From positions 67,763,259 to 67,827,258 of the forward strand of contig CM077162.1 of assembly GCA_039583875.1 (NCBI GenBank): a stretch of 64,000 bases of DNA, given 5' to 3'. The translations under genes and the position numbers were made by a program. Position 1 is the first letter of the stretch. Every line of letters begins with the position of its first letter. This stretch comes from Platanthera guangdongensis. Taxonomy: Eukaryota; Streptophyta; Magnoliopsida; Asparagales; Orchidaceae. Shown here piece after piece: positions 54,386 to 64,000 of this stretch. A model generated the notes under the pieces. It had not been told where the DNA came from, did no database searches, and saw only the letters and a list, made by a program, of their open reading frames with translations.

Positions 54386-55330
54386 TTCATTCCAGCACTT
54401 TAAATAAGCAGCATAAGCACCGCACTTGTCCTCGTTGCAATTTACTATCTCGGGTCCTGCTCTGACGAACAGTCGCCGAGCCTTAGTTGGGGATAACCGG
54501 AGTTGAAGTAGTCCTCCAGGTCTAGCCCCAAATAATGCGCTCCCACGCTCATTGTCTATAGTAAAGCTGAGTATCGATGCCCGAAGTCTAAAGCCTAGTA
54601 GGGCAGGCTGACGTAGACCCGGTGTTTATATTGTTTGTCTTTTGTTTGATCGTTTGTAAATTGCTTGCGGTGAAATAGTGGCGAGTCAATCCCTCACGCA
54701 GACCGTTCGTACCGGTGCGCGAAGGTTGACTAATCAAGGAGACAGGGAGATGAGTACCACTGTTGACCGACAGTTATATGATTCCTCAATAGGTTTTCCT
54801 CCGCTGGTCGGCCAAAATGATTTGTCGGATGTCGCTCACATCCAAGAGTACACAAGTTTGTACGTTAGGTCCTGTGGTTGTACGGTACGATCACCCCCAG
54901 AAGTGGCAGGACTTTCCACTATCACCGACGGCCACATCGGTGAGGCCCGCTGGGCTCGTTACCCTACTGGAACAAAAGCGGTCCAAACTATGTCTACATA
55001 GGGTTTGTGTGCACATATATGAATGCTTGTAGTGTGTGTGCGGCTATGAATACCTACGGTGTGTGTGCTGCTGTGAATTCCTGCGATAGAATTCAGGATA
55101 CGAAAGCCTGATGTGTTGATGAACTAGTGGAGCCATGTTATAACTGGTTTATATTACTGCTGCTTTCCTTTCCAGTTATATTATCCTGCACTTTTTTATA
55201 ATTGCTCCTAGTTGTACATATATGAAATGTTATGTTAACCCTCTCTTGCTTCGGATATTTACTTTTATTGCGTGGGTGTGTGCTCGTCCCCAGGATATGG
55301 ATCCGGGGAGAAGATTTGTTTCCACTTAGT
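54386..55330 (+). other. S2 LTR body, no gene
   Basis: LTR sequence without recognised coding. Short ORFs (54678-55001 and overlaps) have no family. The GATATGGATCCGGGGAGA stretch leads into the conserved splice-like block. Confidence 0.5.
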
Positions 55331-55366
55331 TCTGTGACTAACGGTTATTTAAATAACCATTCCTAG

Positions 55367-55465
55367 GAGGTGGAGCACCGTAGTGACTCGCTGCCGCAGG
55401 AGATTACGCCAGCGGCTAGGACTACTCGAGCTGATGCACCCCCGTCATCCCCAGATTTTAGAGAT
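55367..55465 (+). other. S2 LTR internal exon candidate, 33 codons
   Basis: Preceded by CTGTGACTAACGG (branch-point-like) and TTCCTAG (AG at 55365-55366); followed by the donor GTGAGT at 55466. The 99-nt segment is open in the frame starting EVEHRSDSLPQE. S3 has the same layout with 108 nt. Confidence 0.5.
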
Positions 55466-55791
55466 GTGAGTACCGCCGAGCAGCATAGAGAGAGAGTGTA
55501 TGAGGATTATAAATAGCGCAGGTATAGCCCAGGGGCTTATTTAAATGCTTAGGCTTCGGCCCTAGAACCTCTGTATAATTTTAATATGTTATATTACTAC
55601 AGTGGTTTTCTGTTAATTCTTCCGCTATACTTTGATGGGTTGTGAATGTTATGATTCAAGTCGAGCAAGGTGGTCATCTAGTACTTGGATAGGGTGGATC
55701 GTTTCCCCTAAAAACACTGGGTGGACACCTTGGGCCAATAGTACCCCTCCGGCCCGACCCGGGCTAAAGGTTTGTGGGGCACTACAAAGGC

Positions 55792-56304
55792 GAGCTGCGG
55801 GAGTCAGGTCGCACCCGCACTGTTGGGGTGGTGAGTGATGGAGAGCTGACCTCCATGTCCTTAGGACCTGCCCAGTGGGGTCACGGGGTAAAATTACCTA
55901 GTTGCCCCCCAAGAGTGTGAATAGCTTGTTAGAACAGCAGAGTTGCGCTGTTGGCAGACCAAGTTAGACTGCACATAGCTTTTCAAAACAGCGGAGGTTG
56001 GAAATTTGCAGGACGTTTTAAGAAATCTATAAATAGGACCCAAGGGGTACCTCAGAAAGCACGCTTTCATACTCACTTGCTCCTTTGTTTTTAGTGTTTT
56101 CTGAGGTAGCCTTAGCTCGGCCACTGGCTAAGGAGGGGAAGCGCTCTAAGACCTTTCGGGTGTGTGGTGGGTCCTCCTCGTCGAGCCCTTGGGTCTGGTC
56201 TTCTTTGTTCCCTTTGTCATTTTGCTTGCAGGAGAGAAGTAGGTGTGTGATCACCCCTTCCCCAAGGGTGAAATCTACGAGAGACCGAATTTTTGGTTTC
56301 AACA
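55792..56304 (+). repeat. T1 3' LTR, second part
   Basis: Resumes after AAGGC (55787-55791) and is homologous to the second half of the T2 LTR: GTTGGCAGACC, TATAAATAG (56028-56036), GGTACCTCAG, CACTGGCTAAGGAGGGGAAG, and the end GGTTTCAACA. With 31934-32359 this makes an LTR of about 940 bp. Confidence 0.82.
56028..56036 (+). promoter_or_regulatory. T1 3' LTR TATA box
   Basis: TATAAATAG at the position equivalent to the T2 LTR TATA boxes. Confidence 0.65.
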
Positions 56305-56790
56305 AGGGCACTTGTGCCTGAGCTGTAGGATCCTTTTGGATTTGAGGCAGGGCTGTCCTCCCAGCCTGAGTTGTAGGGCCTTTGGGCCTCAGGTAGGTGA
56401 TCTTTGGATCACTAAATTATAAGGCCTAGCGTCTGAGCTATTAGTCTTGTAGGAGACTGAGAGATCCTGAGTAATCTGAGGTGTAAGCTCTTTGGAGTAT
56501 TATTTTGGAGAAGTGTCTTGACCAACAGGAAGTTGGCAAGGTGGGAGGAGAGTGGATGTAGCCAACAATTTGGGAACCACTGTAAATCTGTGTGTACTCT
56601 GTTGTGTTGCTTTTTTTTGCAGGTAGCTTGTCTTGAAAGCAAAACTTAATCTACTAATAAAGCAGCTAACTAAAAGTGATTCAAAATTAGTCACTAAGGA
56701 TTAAGAAACCTATTCACCCGCCCCCCCACCCCACCCCTCTAGGTGATTTACCCCTCACCCCCCCCCCCTCTAGGTGATTTATCTATCCAT
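56305..56790 (+). repeat. SIRE-type LTR remnant
   Basis: It resembles the 3' half of SIRE LTRs, as in M1: GAGTGGATGTAGCCAAC, GGGAACCACTGTAAATC, and CCTATTCACC with CCCTCTAGGTGATTT near the end. C-rich low-complexity blocks with CTCTAGGTGATTTA occur twice (56720-56785). The left end and a TSD were not found, and no internal domain follows. Confidence 0.55.
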
Positions 56791-57861
56791 GAAATAAAGA
56801 CTTTTAACATTCCCAAGACATTATTTTGGGCGAGGTATGGCCACTTCGAGTTCTCGATAATGTCGTTCGGTTTGACGAACGCACCTTCGTAGTTCATGGA
56901 TTTGATGAACCAAGTGTTTTAGGAGTACTTGGACTCATTTGTGGTGGTATTCATCGATGACATCTTACTGTATTCCAAGTAGAGGGCAGAGCATGAGACT
57001 CACTTGAGAGTAGTCTTGTAGTTTTTGAGAGAAAACCAACTTTATGCTAAGTTCTCAAAGTGCGAGTTCTAGTTAGACATGCTGGCATTTTTGGGGCATA
57101 TGATTAGTGGTGATGGGGTGGTGGTGGGTCCGGAGAAAGTTGAGGCTATCGGGGATTGGCCAGTTCTGAGAACCATGGTAGAAGTCGGGAGTTTCTTTGG
57201 ACTAGTTGGGTACTATATAAGGTTTGTGGAAAACTTTTCGCGGATATCCTTGCCCCTCACTTCTCTTACTCATAATGACTAGAAGTTTGTGTGGACACAA
57301 GAGTGTAACCGAGCGTTTGAAACCTTGAAGGAAATATTGATGTAGGCACTAATCCTAAGTCTTCCCAAGGGGACTGAAGGATTTCACATTTTCAGCGACG
57401 TATCAGGTTGCGGTTTGTGTTGCATGCTAGTATATCATGGCAATATGATACTCTTTGGGTCTAGACAGTTGAATCCTCATGAAAGAAATTACTTCGTCCA
57501 TGACTTGGAGCTGGCGGCGGTAATCTTTGTGTTAAAGTTGTGGTGGCACTATGTGTATTGTGCAAAGGTGGAGATCTTCACTGACCACAAAAGACTAAAG
57601 TATCTTTTAAATCAAAAGGACTTGAACATACGACAGTTCAGGTGGGTCGAGTTCCTTGGGGACTATGATGTAGTGATTCAGTACATGCCAAGCAAGGCCA
57701 ACGTAGTTGTCGATGCCTTGAGTAGGAAATATTTTGGACAAGGGAACTGGATTGAAGCTCATGATGAATCGTTAGTAAGGGACTTTGAGTCCCTTGGCAT
57801 TTTTTGTGTAGCGAGAGGGGAGTCTAGCATGGCTCGATTGAACTGGATAGAGTTGGAGTGA
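56791..57861 (+). pseudogene. K2 reverse transcriptase and RNase H with seven amber codons
   Basis: One frame is readable throughout: [35 protein letters not shown] (catalytic Asp pair near 56956-56961), FLGHMISGDGVVV and GLVGYYIRFVENFS; then RNase H with SGCGLCCMLV, HERNYFVHDLELAAV, FTDHKRLKYLLNQKDLNIRQ and VVVDALSRKY. It is interrupted by seven TAG codons (56890, 56920, 56980, 57019, 57070, 57280, 57343) and no TAA or TGA until TGA at 57859-57861. Expected residues at several are Gln or Trp (CEF-W-LD). No indel is needed across about 1.07 kb. Confidence 0.9.
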
Positions 57862-58901
57862 GACTTTTCTGATTGTATCTGGGAGGTAACCCGTGTGGAT
57901 GCATAGTTCTAGAAATTAGTGGGGGAAGCTCAAAAAGGCGAGAGTAGTACCTTGAAGATGGTTGATGGGATCTAAAAGAAGGATGGAAGGGTCTGTGTGT
58001 CGTTGTTCAGCAAGCTCCGTGAGGAGTTGATGTTTGAGGCCAACTTCACGAAATACTCTCTTTACCCGGGAAATCCTTTTGGTGGCCTGGGATGAAGCGG
58101 GATGTAGCTTTGTATGTGAGCTAGTGTCAGACTTGTGCCTTAGTGAAGGATGAGTGTCAGAGGCCGGGTGGGTTCCTGAATCCCCTTCCTATCCCTGAGT
58201 GGAAATTTGACGACATCTCCATAGACTTTGTGCATGGTTTGCCTCGGTCGCAGTAGGGTAACGATGCGATTTGGATGGTTGTGGATCGCCTGACCAAGGT
58301 GGCTCACTTCATTCTGAATCAGAAGGAGGACATCGTGGAGAAGTTGGTGGAATTGTATATTCGTAACGTTGTGCCGTTGCACGAGATTCCAAAGAGCGTC
58401 ATTAGTGATCGCTATGGACGGTTTACATCCAAGGACTGGAGGCTAGTGCAAAAGAGTCTGGGCACACAGCTCAAGTTTAGTACGGTGTTCCATCCCCAAA
58501 CCAATGGTCAAACAGAGAGGACAAATCGTACATTAGAGGATATGTTAAGGATGTGTAGCCTTTATTTTGGTAAAACGTGGGAAGGCCACCTTTTCATGGT
58601 GAAATTTGTTTATGACAATAGTTTCCAGGCAAGTATCCAGATGACGCAATATGAGACTTTGTATGGAAGGCGGTGTCGAACACCGATGTCTTGGATTGAG
58701 GCGGGAGACACAAAACTTTTGAGAAAAAATGTGGCGGCTGACACTTGTGATTTGGTGTGGATGATTCAGGAGCACATGAGAATATCTCAGGATCGACATG
58801 AGAAGTATTTTAATGTGCACCACAAAAATGTGGAGTTCGCGGTAGACGACTTGGTCAATCTAAAGAATAAGTCATTCAAAGGCGTTTCAGGGATTCGGTG
58901 A
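57862..58901 (+). pseudogene. K2 integrase
   Basis: The N-terminal zinc region is degraded (57900-58150), with TAG at 57904, 57910 and 58122 and a frameshift. SYS-type wording such as CQTCALVKDECQRPGGF is readable before the core. The core has Asp in SIDFVHGLP, Asp in SVISDRYGRFTS and Glu in NGQTERTNRT, in a long open frame 58275-58901 after TAG 58254. It ends at a TGA where CGA is likely (GIR then LKELSLRYLG). Confidence 0.87.
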
Positions 58902-59293
58902 CTAAAGGAGTTGAGTCTGAGGTATTTGGGGTCGTTCGAAGTTACAGAGCGCATTGGAGAAGCAGCTTATAGGTTGGCGTTATTCGCAGAGCTAAGTGGA
59001 TTACATGATATTTTCCATGTCCCAGTGTTAAGGAAAGCTTTGGTGGAGGCAAGTGTTGTGGTCGAGTTGGCGGCGGTGTCGGTGGAAGAGGACTTGAGGA
59101 CGAGAGTCTGTCCGGTTTGCATAAAGGATTCAGAAATTTGGTAGTTGCAGAACAAAGATGTTAAACTCGTGAAAGCGCGTTTGAATAACTGTGAGCGAGA
59201 CGAATTCTCCTGGGAGCGTGAGCAAGCGATGGGGGAAGAGTTCCCGAAACTATTCGCATCAAGTATGCTTGTTGTTTCGAGTGCATGTTAAAT
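58902..59293 (+). pseudogene. K2 integrase C-terminus and chromodomain
   Basis: LSLRYLGSFEVTERIGEAAYRLAL and LSGLHDIFHVPVLRKAL are the usual integrase end. The chromodomain-like module (VCIKDSEIW, LQNKDVKLVKARLNN, EFSWEREQAM, EEFPKLF) aligns with K1 40080-40230 and is broken by TAG 59142-59144. Confidence 0.8.
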
Positions 59294-59872
59294 TCTGAGG
59301 ATGAAATTCTTTTAAGTGGTTTGAGTTATAACACCCCATTTTTCCTGATTAAAGAAGTTGGAGGTTCTGGAAGCTACCGTACGGTGGTTGTTCGCTACCG
59401 CCCGGTAGTAGCCCTTTTTTGTTGAGTACGACGGGATGAAAGCATCGAGACGAAAGTGTTAAGTAGCTATCGCGTGGTGATAGTGGTATCACTGGCGGTA
59501 GAGTGGCGGTCTATGGAGGCTAGCAGATTTGTGAGCTACCGTGGCGCAGTTGGTAGCTACCGCCCGACGGTAGTATGCAGAACAAGTTTCGTAAGGGGCA
59601 ATTTCTGGTCATCTGATCTTCTTAAAACTTGATTCTGTGGCTTATAATCCCCAGTCTGTGAGCCCTAAGTAGGGCTGAGGGGTTCACTCCTCCCATTTCT
59701 CATCTTTTGGGTTGAGAAGTTAGGGTTTGAGAGAGAGAGAGAGCTTGAAGGAGGAGGAAGAAGTATCTTCCTCCTTTTGACGAAGCTTAGGAGCTCCGTT
59801 CGTCGATTTGAAACCGGATTCATGGAGAAGGCTTGAAGGCTCACACTTCCATCTGTGCAAATCAATATCTTC

Positions 59873-59896
59873 ATGGCTAGGAAGAGAAATCGAAAG
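59873..59896 (+). other. K2 LTR micro-exon: 8-codon start exon
   Basis: ATG plus seven codons (MARKRNRK), then donor GTAACG in phase 0. Length, phase and donor are identical to K1 41211-41234, although the flanking LTR sequences are diverged. Confidence 0.6.
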
Positions 59897-60525
59897 GTAA
59901 CGACATTTCTCCTCCTGGTTTTTAGGATGCGTGCTTGGCATCCATTTATTTTACGTTTTTATTCAAGCATTTAGGCACCATATCTCTCAAATGAGAGGGG
60001 TTCGGTTCGCCAGGGTTCAAGAGGAGCCACTGATTCGATTGAGTCCATCCTCAATATATTGTTTCATTAGAGTTCTGCTCCGTTAGTGGATTAGGCATTG
60101 TGGGTGAAGCCATAATCGCGACCGGTGATCCGATTCGGTGATGTTGCTTGACGTGCACTATAGGGATTTTTGCTAGAAATCTGATTGCGTCGAATACGTT
60201 GTTTGTGATGCCCTATTTTTCATGTGAGAACGAATGGTGATTTAGGGGAGGAAATGATGCAATTGTTGAATGTTATGTGAAGGCTTGACTTTGTCTCTGT
60301 GGTCGGCTAGCTAGCCCGTGACGTTGCAAGTCACGAGTGGAGAGTGTCCTGGCAAGATAAGTCCCATTTTGTGGAAACTGACGAGAACGCCAAGCTTTTG
60401 GACAAGCCCGGGCGATGAAGCCCAGGAGCGGACAGGGTCAAGCAAGGGTTCTTAGCATTGGTTGGATTGTGTGACAAAACTGATGTGAGAGTTAGAGCTT
60501 GTAGGCAAGCCTGGTTGTTGAGACC

Positions 60526-61051
60526 AGTTAGAACCCGCCAACCCATTAGTTCATCTCAAAACCCAGGTGTTGAGATGAAGGGTGGCAGGGTACTTGAACA
60601 CAAATGGGATAAGTCTGCAGGTGGTGTGGGATTAACCCCAACCATAGGACCGCAGGGATATTCCGCCACAAGGGGGCCCACCGGGTTCAACACCCAGACC
60701 TGGAACGCGATGGGGAAGCCAAATACGCTGTCCCACACACACATGTCATGTTGGCTAATATAATCTCAACACACCCCCGCAGCATGAAAACCCGCTCTGA
60801 TACCAAGTTATAACCCGCCAACCCATTAGTTCATCTCAAAACCCAGGTGTTGAGATGAAGGGAGACGGGGTACTTGAACACAAAATGGAGAAATCTGCAG
60901 GCAGTGTGGGATTAACCCCAACCACAAGACCGCGGGGATATTCCGCCACAAGGGGGCCCATCGGGGTCAACACCCATACATGGAACGCGATGGCGAAGCC
61001 AAATACGCGGTCTCACACACACGTGTCCTGCTGGCTAATATAATCTCAACA
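60526..61051 (-). mobile_element. R1: TRIM (miniature LTR retrotransposon)
   Basis: Two ~244-bp direct repeats (60528-60771 and 60808-61051) flank only 36 bp. On the minus strand the interior reads a tRNA-iMet site TGGTATCAGAGC (60794-60805) and a purine-rich GCTGCGGGGGTGTG (about 60770-60783), the minimal LTR-PBS-PPT-LTR layout of a TRIM. The minus-strand LTR starts TGTTGAGATT. A possible TSD is AGACC/ATACC (four of five). It has no coding capacity and needs another element's enzymes. Confidence 0.85.
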
Positions 61052-61850
61052 ATACCCATGAGCCAGTTGGGCCTACGCAAGAGTTTTGTATTGCGGCTTG
61101 AACGTCAATGGGGAAAATTGGAAGCACCCGTGTGAATGATGTGATGTGATGATGTGTGATGATGAGATAGAATCATGCACACTATAGGGTGCCTTGGGTG
61201 AAACTCAAGTTTGCATACATGCTGCATTATAGGCCCCTTTATTGAAAATGCTCAACATAAAACCATGTTTGATGTATGAGACACCCAAATCTATTGCTTT
61301 CTATGTCTATTCATGTTTATTTATATATGCATACGAAGTGCTGACCTGTAGGGTGATGGATTGCCCTAGGGTCCGCTAGGGATGGCTGGGAGGAGATGTG
61401 TTGGTTACACAGTTGAGGTTAGTCTTTGTTGACCCACATTACAACAAATTCTTATAGGAGAAGGATCACAAGCTGGAGCGAGCTCGTCGCCCAAAAAAGC
61501 CTAAAGCCTCATGAAGTGTACCCCCATCTTTTAGTTCCTTTATGTTTGAATGTTATGTTTCATTCTTTGTAATCCGGCTTGCATGTCGAGGTATCCTTGG
61601 AGTGTTATGGCACATTGTTATGTATGGTGTTGACGTGGTTTTGTATACTTGAATGTTATAAGGCCTTAAGGCCACTTCGGACTCCTATATAGTATGGATA
61701 ACTTCTAGCCTTGTGATATGTTTATGTTGTTATGTTATTTGAGTTTTGAGATGGGTAGTGCTTTTATATCAATTTATAATGCTCATGTTGTAGCGTCTAT
61801 ATACTGTGGGGCCCGGACGGACCAATATTATATAACAATTACAGGGGAGG

Positions 61851-63443
61851 TGTTACACCCGCATGGCGCGGTCGCGCACGTGGGGACTGTGTGCAGGTGT
61901 GCGTAGACTACGAGAGCACAGGCCGTGTATGGCCTATGGGCTGGTCGTGCGCGCAGGAGGGGTCCCCGTGCATGCGCGTGGGTTTTGCATTCTGTTGGGA
62001 GCTTCCAGGCTTTGAGGGAGTGTGGCGCATCGCGTGTGACTTGTCCGGTCAGGTTGTCTCATCCCATGCGTCCTTGATTTGAGTTCTTTCGGTTCGGCTC
62101 AAAAATTTTAGGGGGAACCCCATCAATGTTTATATCCCGGTGGATATAATAAGGACCTGAATTATAATCCTTGGGTGTTTTGTAGCATTGGATTAAACGT
62201 GGAAATTTCATGGGTCTGTATGATTGATACACGGTTGCATGATGATCTTATTTGGGGGATTACTTGTGACGGGTCTAAGTGCTTACCGATTGCCACACCA
62301 ACATAAGTTTATAGATAGACTCTAGGCCTGCAGGGATATAGTCTTTGGTGTTTCTCAATGACCCTTTTTCTTGTGCCACAAGACTCAGTTGGTTTAGCGA
62401 GCAAGAGTATGCAGGTTCTCATTGTTTGGCTCTTAGTTTCGAGATGTACGTAAGGCCTAGGTCTGGTAGTGTGCATGTCAACCTAGTAGTGGAGAATCAA
62501 GTTCCATTGTCTTCTTCTGGCCATGATAATAGGTGCTTGAGAGGTTAGCTACCCTCAAAAAGTGGAAACTGAGGTCTATGTCGACATAGCAAATCAGAGT
62601 GTGTGTGTGTAATCATCGGTGAGTCGTCATACATTCATTGCATTGCACCGCATAAGATGCTCATTATATAAATTAGTATGAGCTCTTTTATATGACAAGT
62701 TACTATTTACTGTATTAGACCATTAACTTCTAAGCTTGTATGTGCATCCTTATAAGTTAAGTTCAATTTAGTACTTATGGTATACCTTTCTTATACACCA
62801 CTAGACTTTTGTGTTCTTACCTACTTATTGGTAGTGCTAGTTCTTACTTATACTCTCAATAATATTGTTGTCATATTTAGCTTCTAACTTGGACAATCAT
62901 CACCTGTTCTATTTGTACTTACTGCTTATATTATAGTCTTTCACTCTCTCTCTTTTCGCCCGGTTCCTAAGAATCGTCGGGGGAGAGGATATGAAGTCAC
63001 TTAGTCTTTATGACTAACGGTTGTTATACCGCATTTTTTTAGGAGGACACCTCGCGGATGGAGCAGCAACAGCACCTCGTGCAGGAGGGCATTCAGGCCA
63101 GGGAGATAGGGCCTGATACTACGATACCATTGTTACCTTCTGTGACAGATGTGAGTGAGAGTTTTGAGATATAGCCATTGGGACAATGTTGTACTCTAAT
63201 ATTTCCATGAGCTCATGAAGCTTCCTGCTTTATATTATATTGCGGATCTTTCATGCTTTATGTGGATATTAGACTTCTGTGTTTTCTTTTATTTCTGAGT
63301 TGGCAGAAGATATTGGAAATAGTCGGCATGATAGACGTCTTGAGGTATAAGTTAGCCTGTGTGCTGACGCTACCGCAAGACGGTTGTTCTGGGCATAAGA
63401 CTCCTCTCGGTCGTGTTTTGTGTTTTGGGATGGAGTTCTTACA
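61851..63443 (+). mobile_element. S3: long LTR related to S1 and S2
   Basis: It starts at or near TGTTACACCCGC and ends GGAGTTCTTACA. The last ~100 bp match the reverse complement of the S1 left end (TACCGCAAGACGG, GGTTGTTCTGGGCATAAGAC). It contains the branch-point-like TGACTAACGG and the exon-like block. Its first seven bases coincide with the last seven of the K2 LTR (TGTTACA). No TSD was resolved, so solo-LTR status is unproven. Confidence 0.6.
63043..63150 (+). other. S3 LTR internal exon candidate, 36 codons
   Basis: TATGACTAACGG and a T-rich tract ending in AG (63041-63042) precede it; GTGAGTGAG follows at 63151. The 108-nt block is open in the frame starting EDTSRMEQQQHLVQEG. It is homologous in layout to S2 55367-55465 and S1 2849-2953. 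Confidence 0.5.
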
Positions 63444-63563
63444 CCTGTTGCTGGGCAAGTTGCTGATATTCTCACCAAAGCATTACGTTGCCCGCTATAT
63501 TATCATTTTTGTCCAAGCTGGGTACTATCATATTATAAGAACCTCCACGGTCGAAGTCTTGTA
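63444..63563 (+). pseudogene. Copia RNase H tail remnant
   Basis: One frame reads QVADILTKALRC near 63455-63490, the conserved end of Copia RNase H. It is cut on the left by the S3 end and decays to the right. Too short to assign to a lineage. Confidence 0.55.
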
Positions 63564-64000
63564 ATTGGAAGTTTGTAAATTACTTTTTATGAATTTATTT
63601 AATTCCAAAGAGATTATAAATCAAAGGCTAATCATTTTATTCATCACTTTTTTCTATAGTAAGTCGATATTTTTGTTTTTCACAAAAGCAACCCCAAAAT
63701 TTTGCCGATAAAATATTAGTAACTTTGTGAGTAATAATACTCAACGAACCTAGAAAAATAAGACATTTGATATTTCTTATAATATAAAACGATAGGTGTA
63801 CTTATCTATTCGATTTTTTTTAATCTACGCAAAAATATTCATCAGAATCATTAATCTTATAAACTCGTCTTGTGCTCCACACGAAGATATACGTGTAAAC
63901 ATCTGAAGAGCAACAGCGGAAATATCCAATCTTGGCCTTCAAGATGCAAGAACATGGATGTTGTGATTGCATCAAATATTATTATTACATTAAATAATTT
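63564..64000 (+). other. AT-rich sequence, nothing recognised
   Basis: No coding, repeat or RNA feature can be supported in the last 440 bp. Confidence 0.5.

Larger units (their letters stand above)
32360..55786 (+). mobile_element. S2: long solo-LTR-like unit split by K1 and M1
   Basis: Begins TGTAACATACC and ends GGGGCACTACA, with AAGGT/AAGGC (four of five bases) flanking it inside the T1 LTR. Removing K1 and M1 with one TSD each leaves about 4.4 kb in three blocks: 32360-33348, 42532-43904 and 53721-55786. It has a TATA box, GC-rich and AT-rich zones, a 51-bp array and a conserved exon-like block, but no gag-pol. It is related to S1 and S3. The right boundary rests on the imperfect TSD and on T1 LTR homology resuming just beyond. 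Confidence 0.75.
1..56304 (+). mobile_element. T1: outer Tat-lineage Ty3/gypsy element, 5' end outside window
   Basis: This is the oldest layer and host of the nested insertions. Its pieces are RNase H and integrase (1-1825), a 74-bp array (1920-2490, 6723-6953), antisense genes (28352-31747), a polypurine tract (31919-31933) and a 3' LTR in two parts (31934-32359, 55792-56304). The pieces rejoin because S1, T2 and S2 each leave TSDs: GGATG, AAGAT, and AAGGT against AAGGC. The second RNase H plus antisense genes between pol and the 3' LTR are typical of the Tat group (Retand/Grande-like). The LTR and antisense genes resemble those of T2, so both belong to one family. The 5' LTR, gag, protease and RT lie outside the window. 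Confidence 0.8.
56791..61857 (+). mobile_element. K2: 5'-truncated Tekay-like chromovirus with 3' LTR
   Basis: RT begins abruptly at about 56800 with no gag, protease or 5' LTR. RNase H, integrase, chromodomain and the GAGGATGAAATTCTTTTAAG box precede a 3' LTR (59327-61857). It is related to K1 but clearly diverged. The 3' LTR hosts a TRIM. Stops are mainly TAG. Confidence 0.85.
59327..61857 (+). repeat. K2 3' LTR containing a TRIM
   Basis: Starts TATAACACCCC, a TGTAACACCCC start with one change, just after GAGGATGAAATTCTTTTAAG (59297-59316) and a tract ending TTTGAGT. It ends GGAGGTGTTACA. An ATG micro-exon lies at 59873-59896. A splice-acceptor-like CTTATAG ends at 61457, followed by a short frame with KLERARRPKKPKAS. 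About 526 bp belong to the TRIM. Confidence 0.8.

Overview
The window is plant nuclear DNA made almost entirely of nested LTR retrotransposons. I found no host gene, rRNA or tRNA gene. The lineages seen (Tat, Tekay-like chromovirus, SIRE, Tork/Angela-like Copia, TRIM) are those of flowering plants. The species cannot be named from this sequence, but nesting this deep suggests repeat-rich heterochromatin.

Layout, worked out from LTR ends and 5-bp target-site duplications (TSDs). The outermost element is T1, a Ty3/gypsy Tat-lineage copy that enters from the left edge and ends at 56304. It shows RNase H and integrase (1-1825), a 74-bp tandem array (1920-2490 and 6723-6953), two antisense genes (28352-31747) and a 3' LTR split in two (31934-32359 and 55792-56304). 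Three insertions interrupt T1. S1 is a 4.2-kb solo LTR on the minus strand (2491-6722, TSD GGATG). T2 is a second Tat element (7111-27889, TSD AAGAT). S2 is a solo-LTR-like unit of about 4.4 kb (32360-55786, TSD AAGGT/AAGGC). T2 is itself interrupted by Copia element C1 (12027-20264, TSD CGAGC). S2 is interrupted by Tekay-like chromovirus K1 (33349-42526, TSD AAGGG) and by minus-strand SIRE element M1 (43905-53715, TSD CTTTA). Right of T1 lie a SIRE-type LTR remnant (56305-56790), a 5'-truncated Tekay-like element K2 (56791-61857) carrying a miniature TRIM in its LTR, another long LTR S3 (61851-63443), a Copia RNase H tail, and AT-rich DNA.

Most sense-strand gag-pol genes are broken by frameshifts and stops. 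The most interesting structure is elsewhere. Both Tat copies carry two antisense genes between pol and the 3' LTR, each with its own TATA box and with introns whose positions and phases match between the copies. The LTR-proximal gene of T2 reads as an intact three-exon gene of about 256 codons. The Tekay-like LTRs carry a second hidden layer: an 8-codon ATG micro-exon ending at a GTAACG donor, which appears to supply the start codon that K1 gag lacks. A related family of long LTRs (S1, S2, S3) shares an internal exon with a branch-point-like TGACTAAC. K1 also has a gag fragment patched into its 5' LTR exactly where that micro-exon should be.
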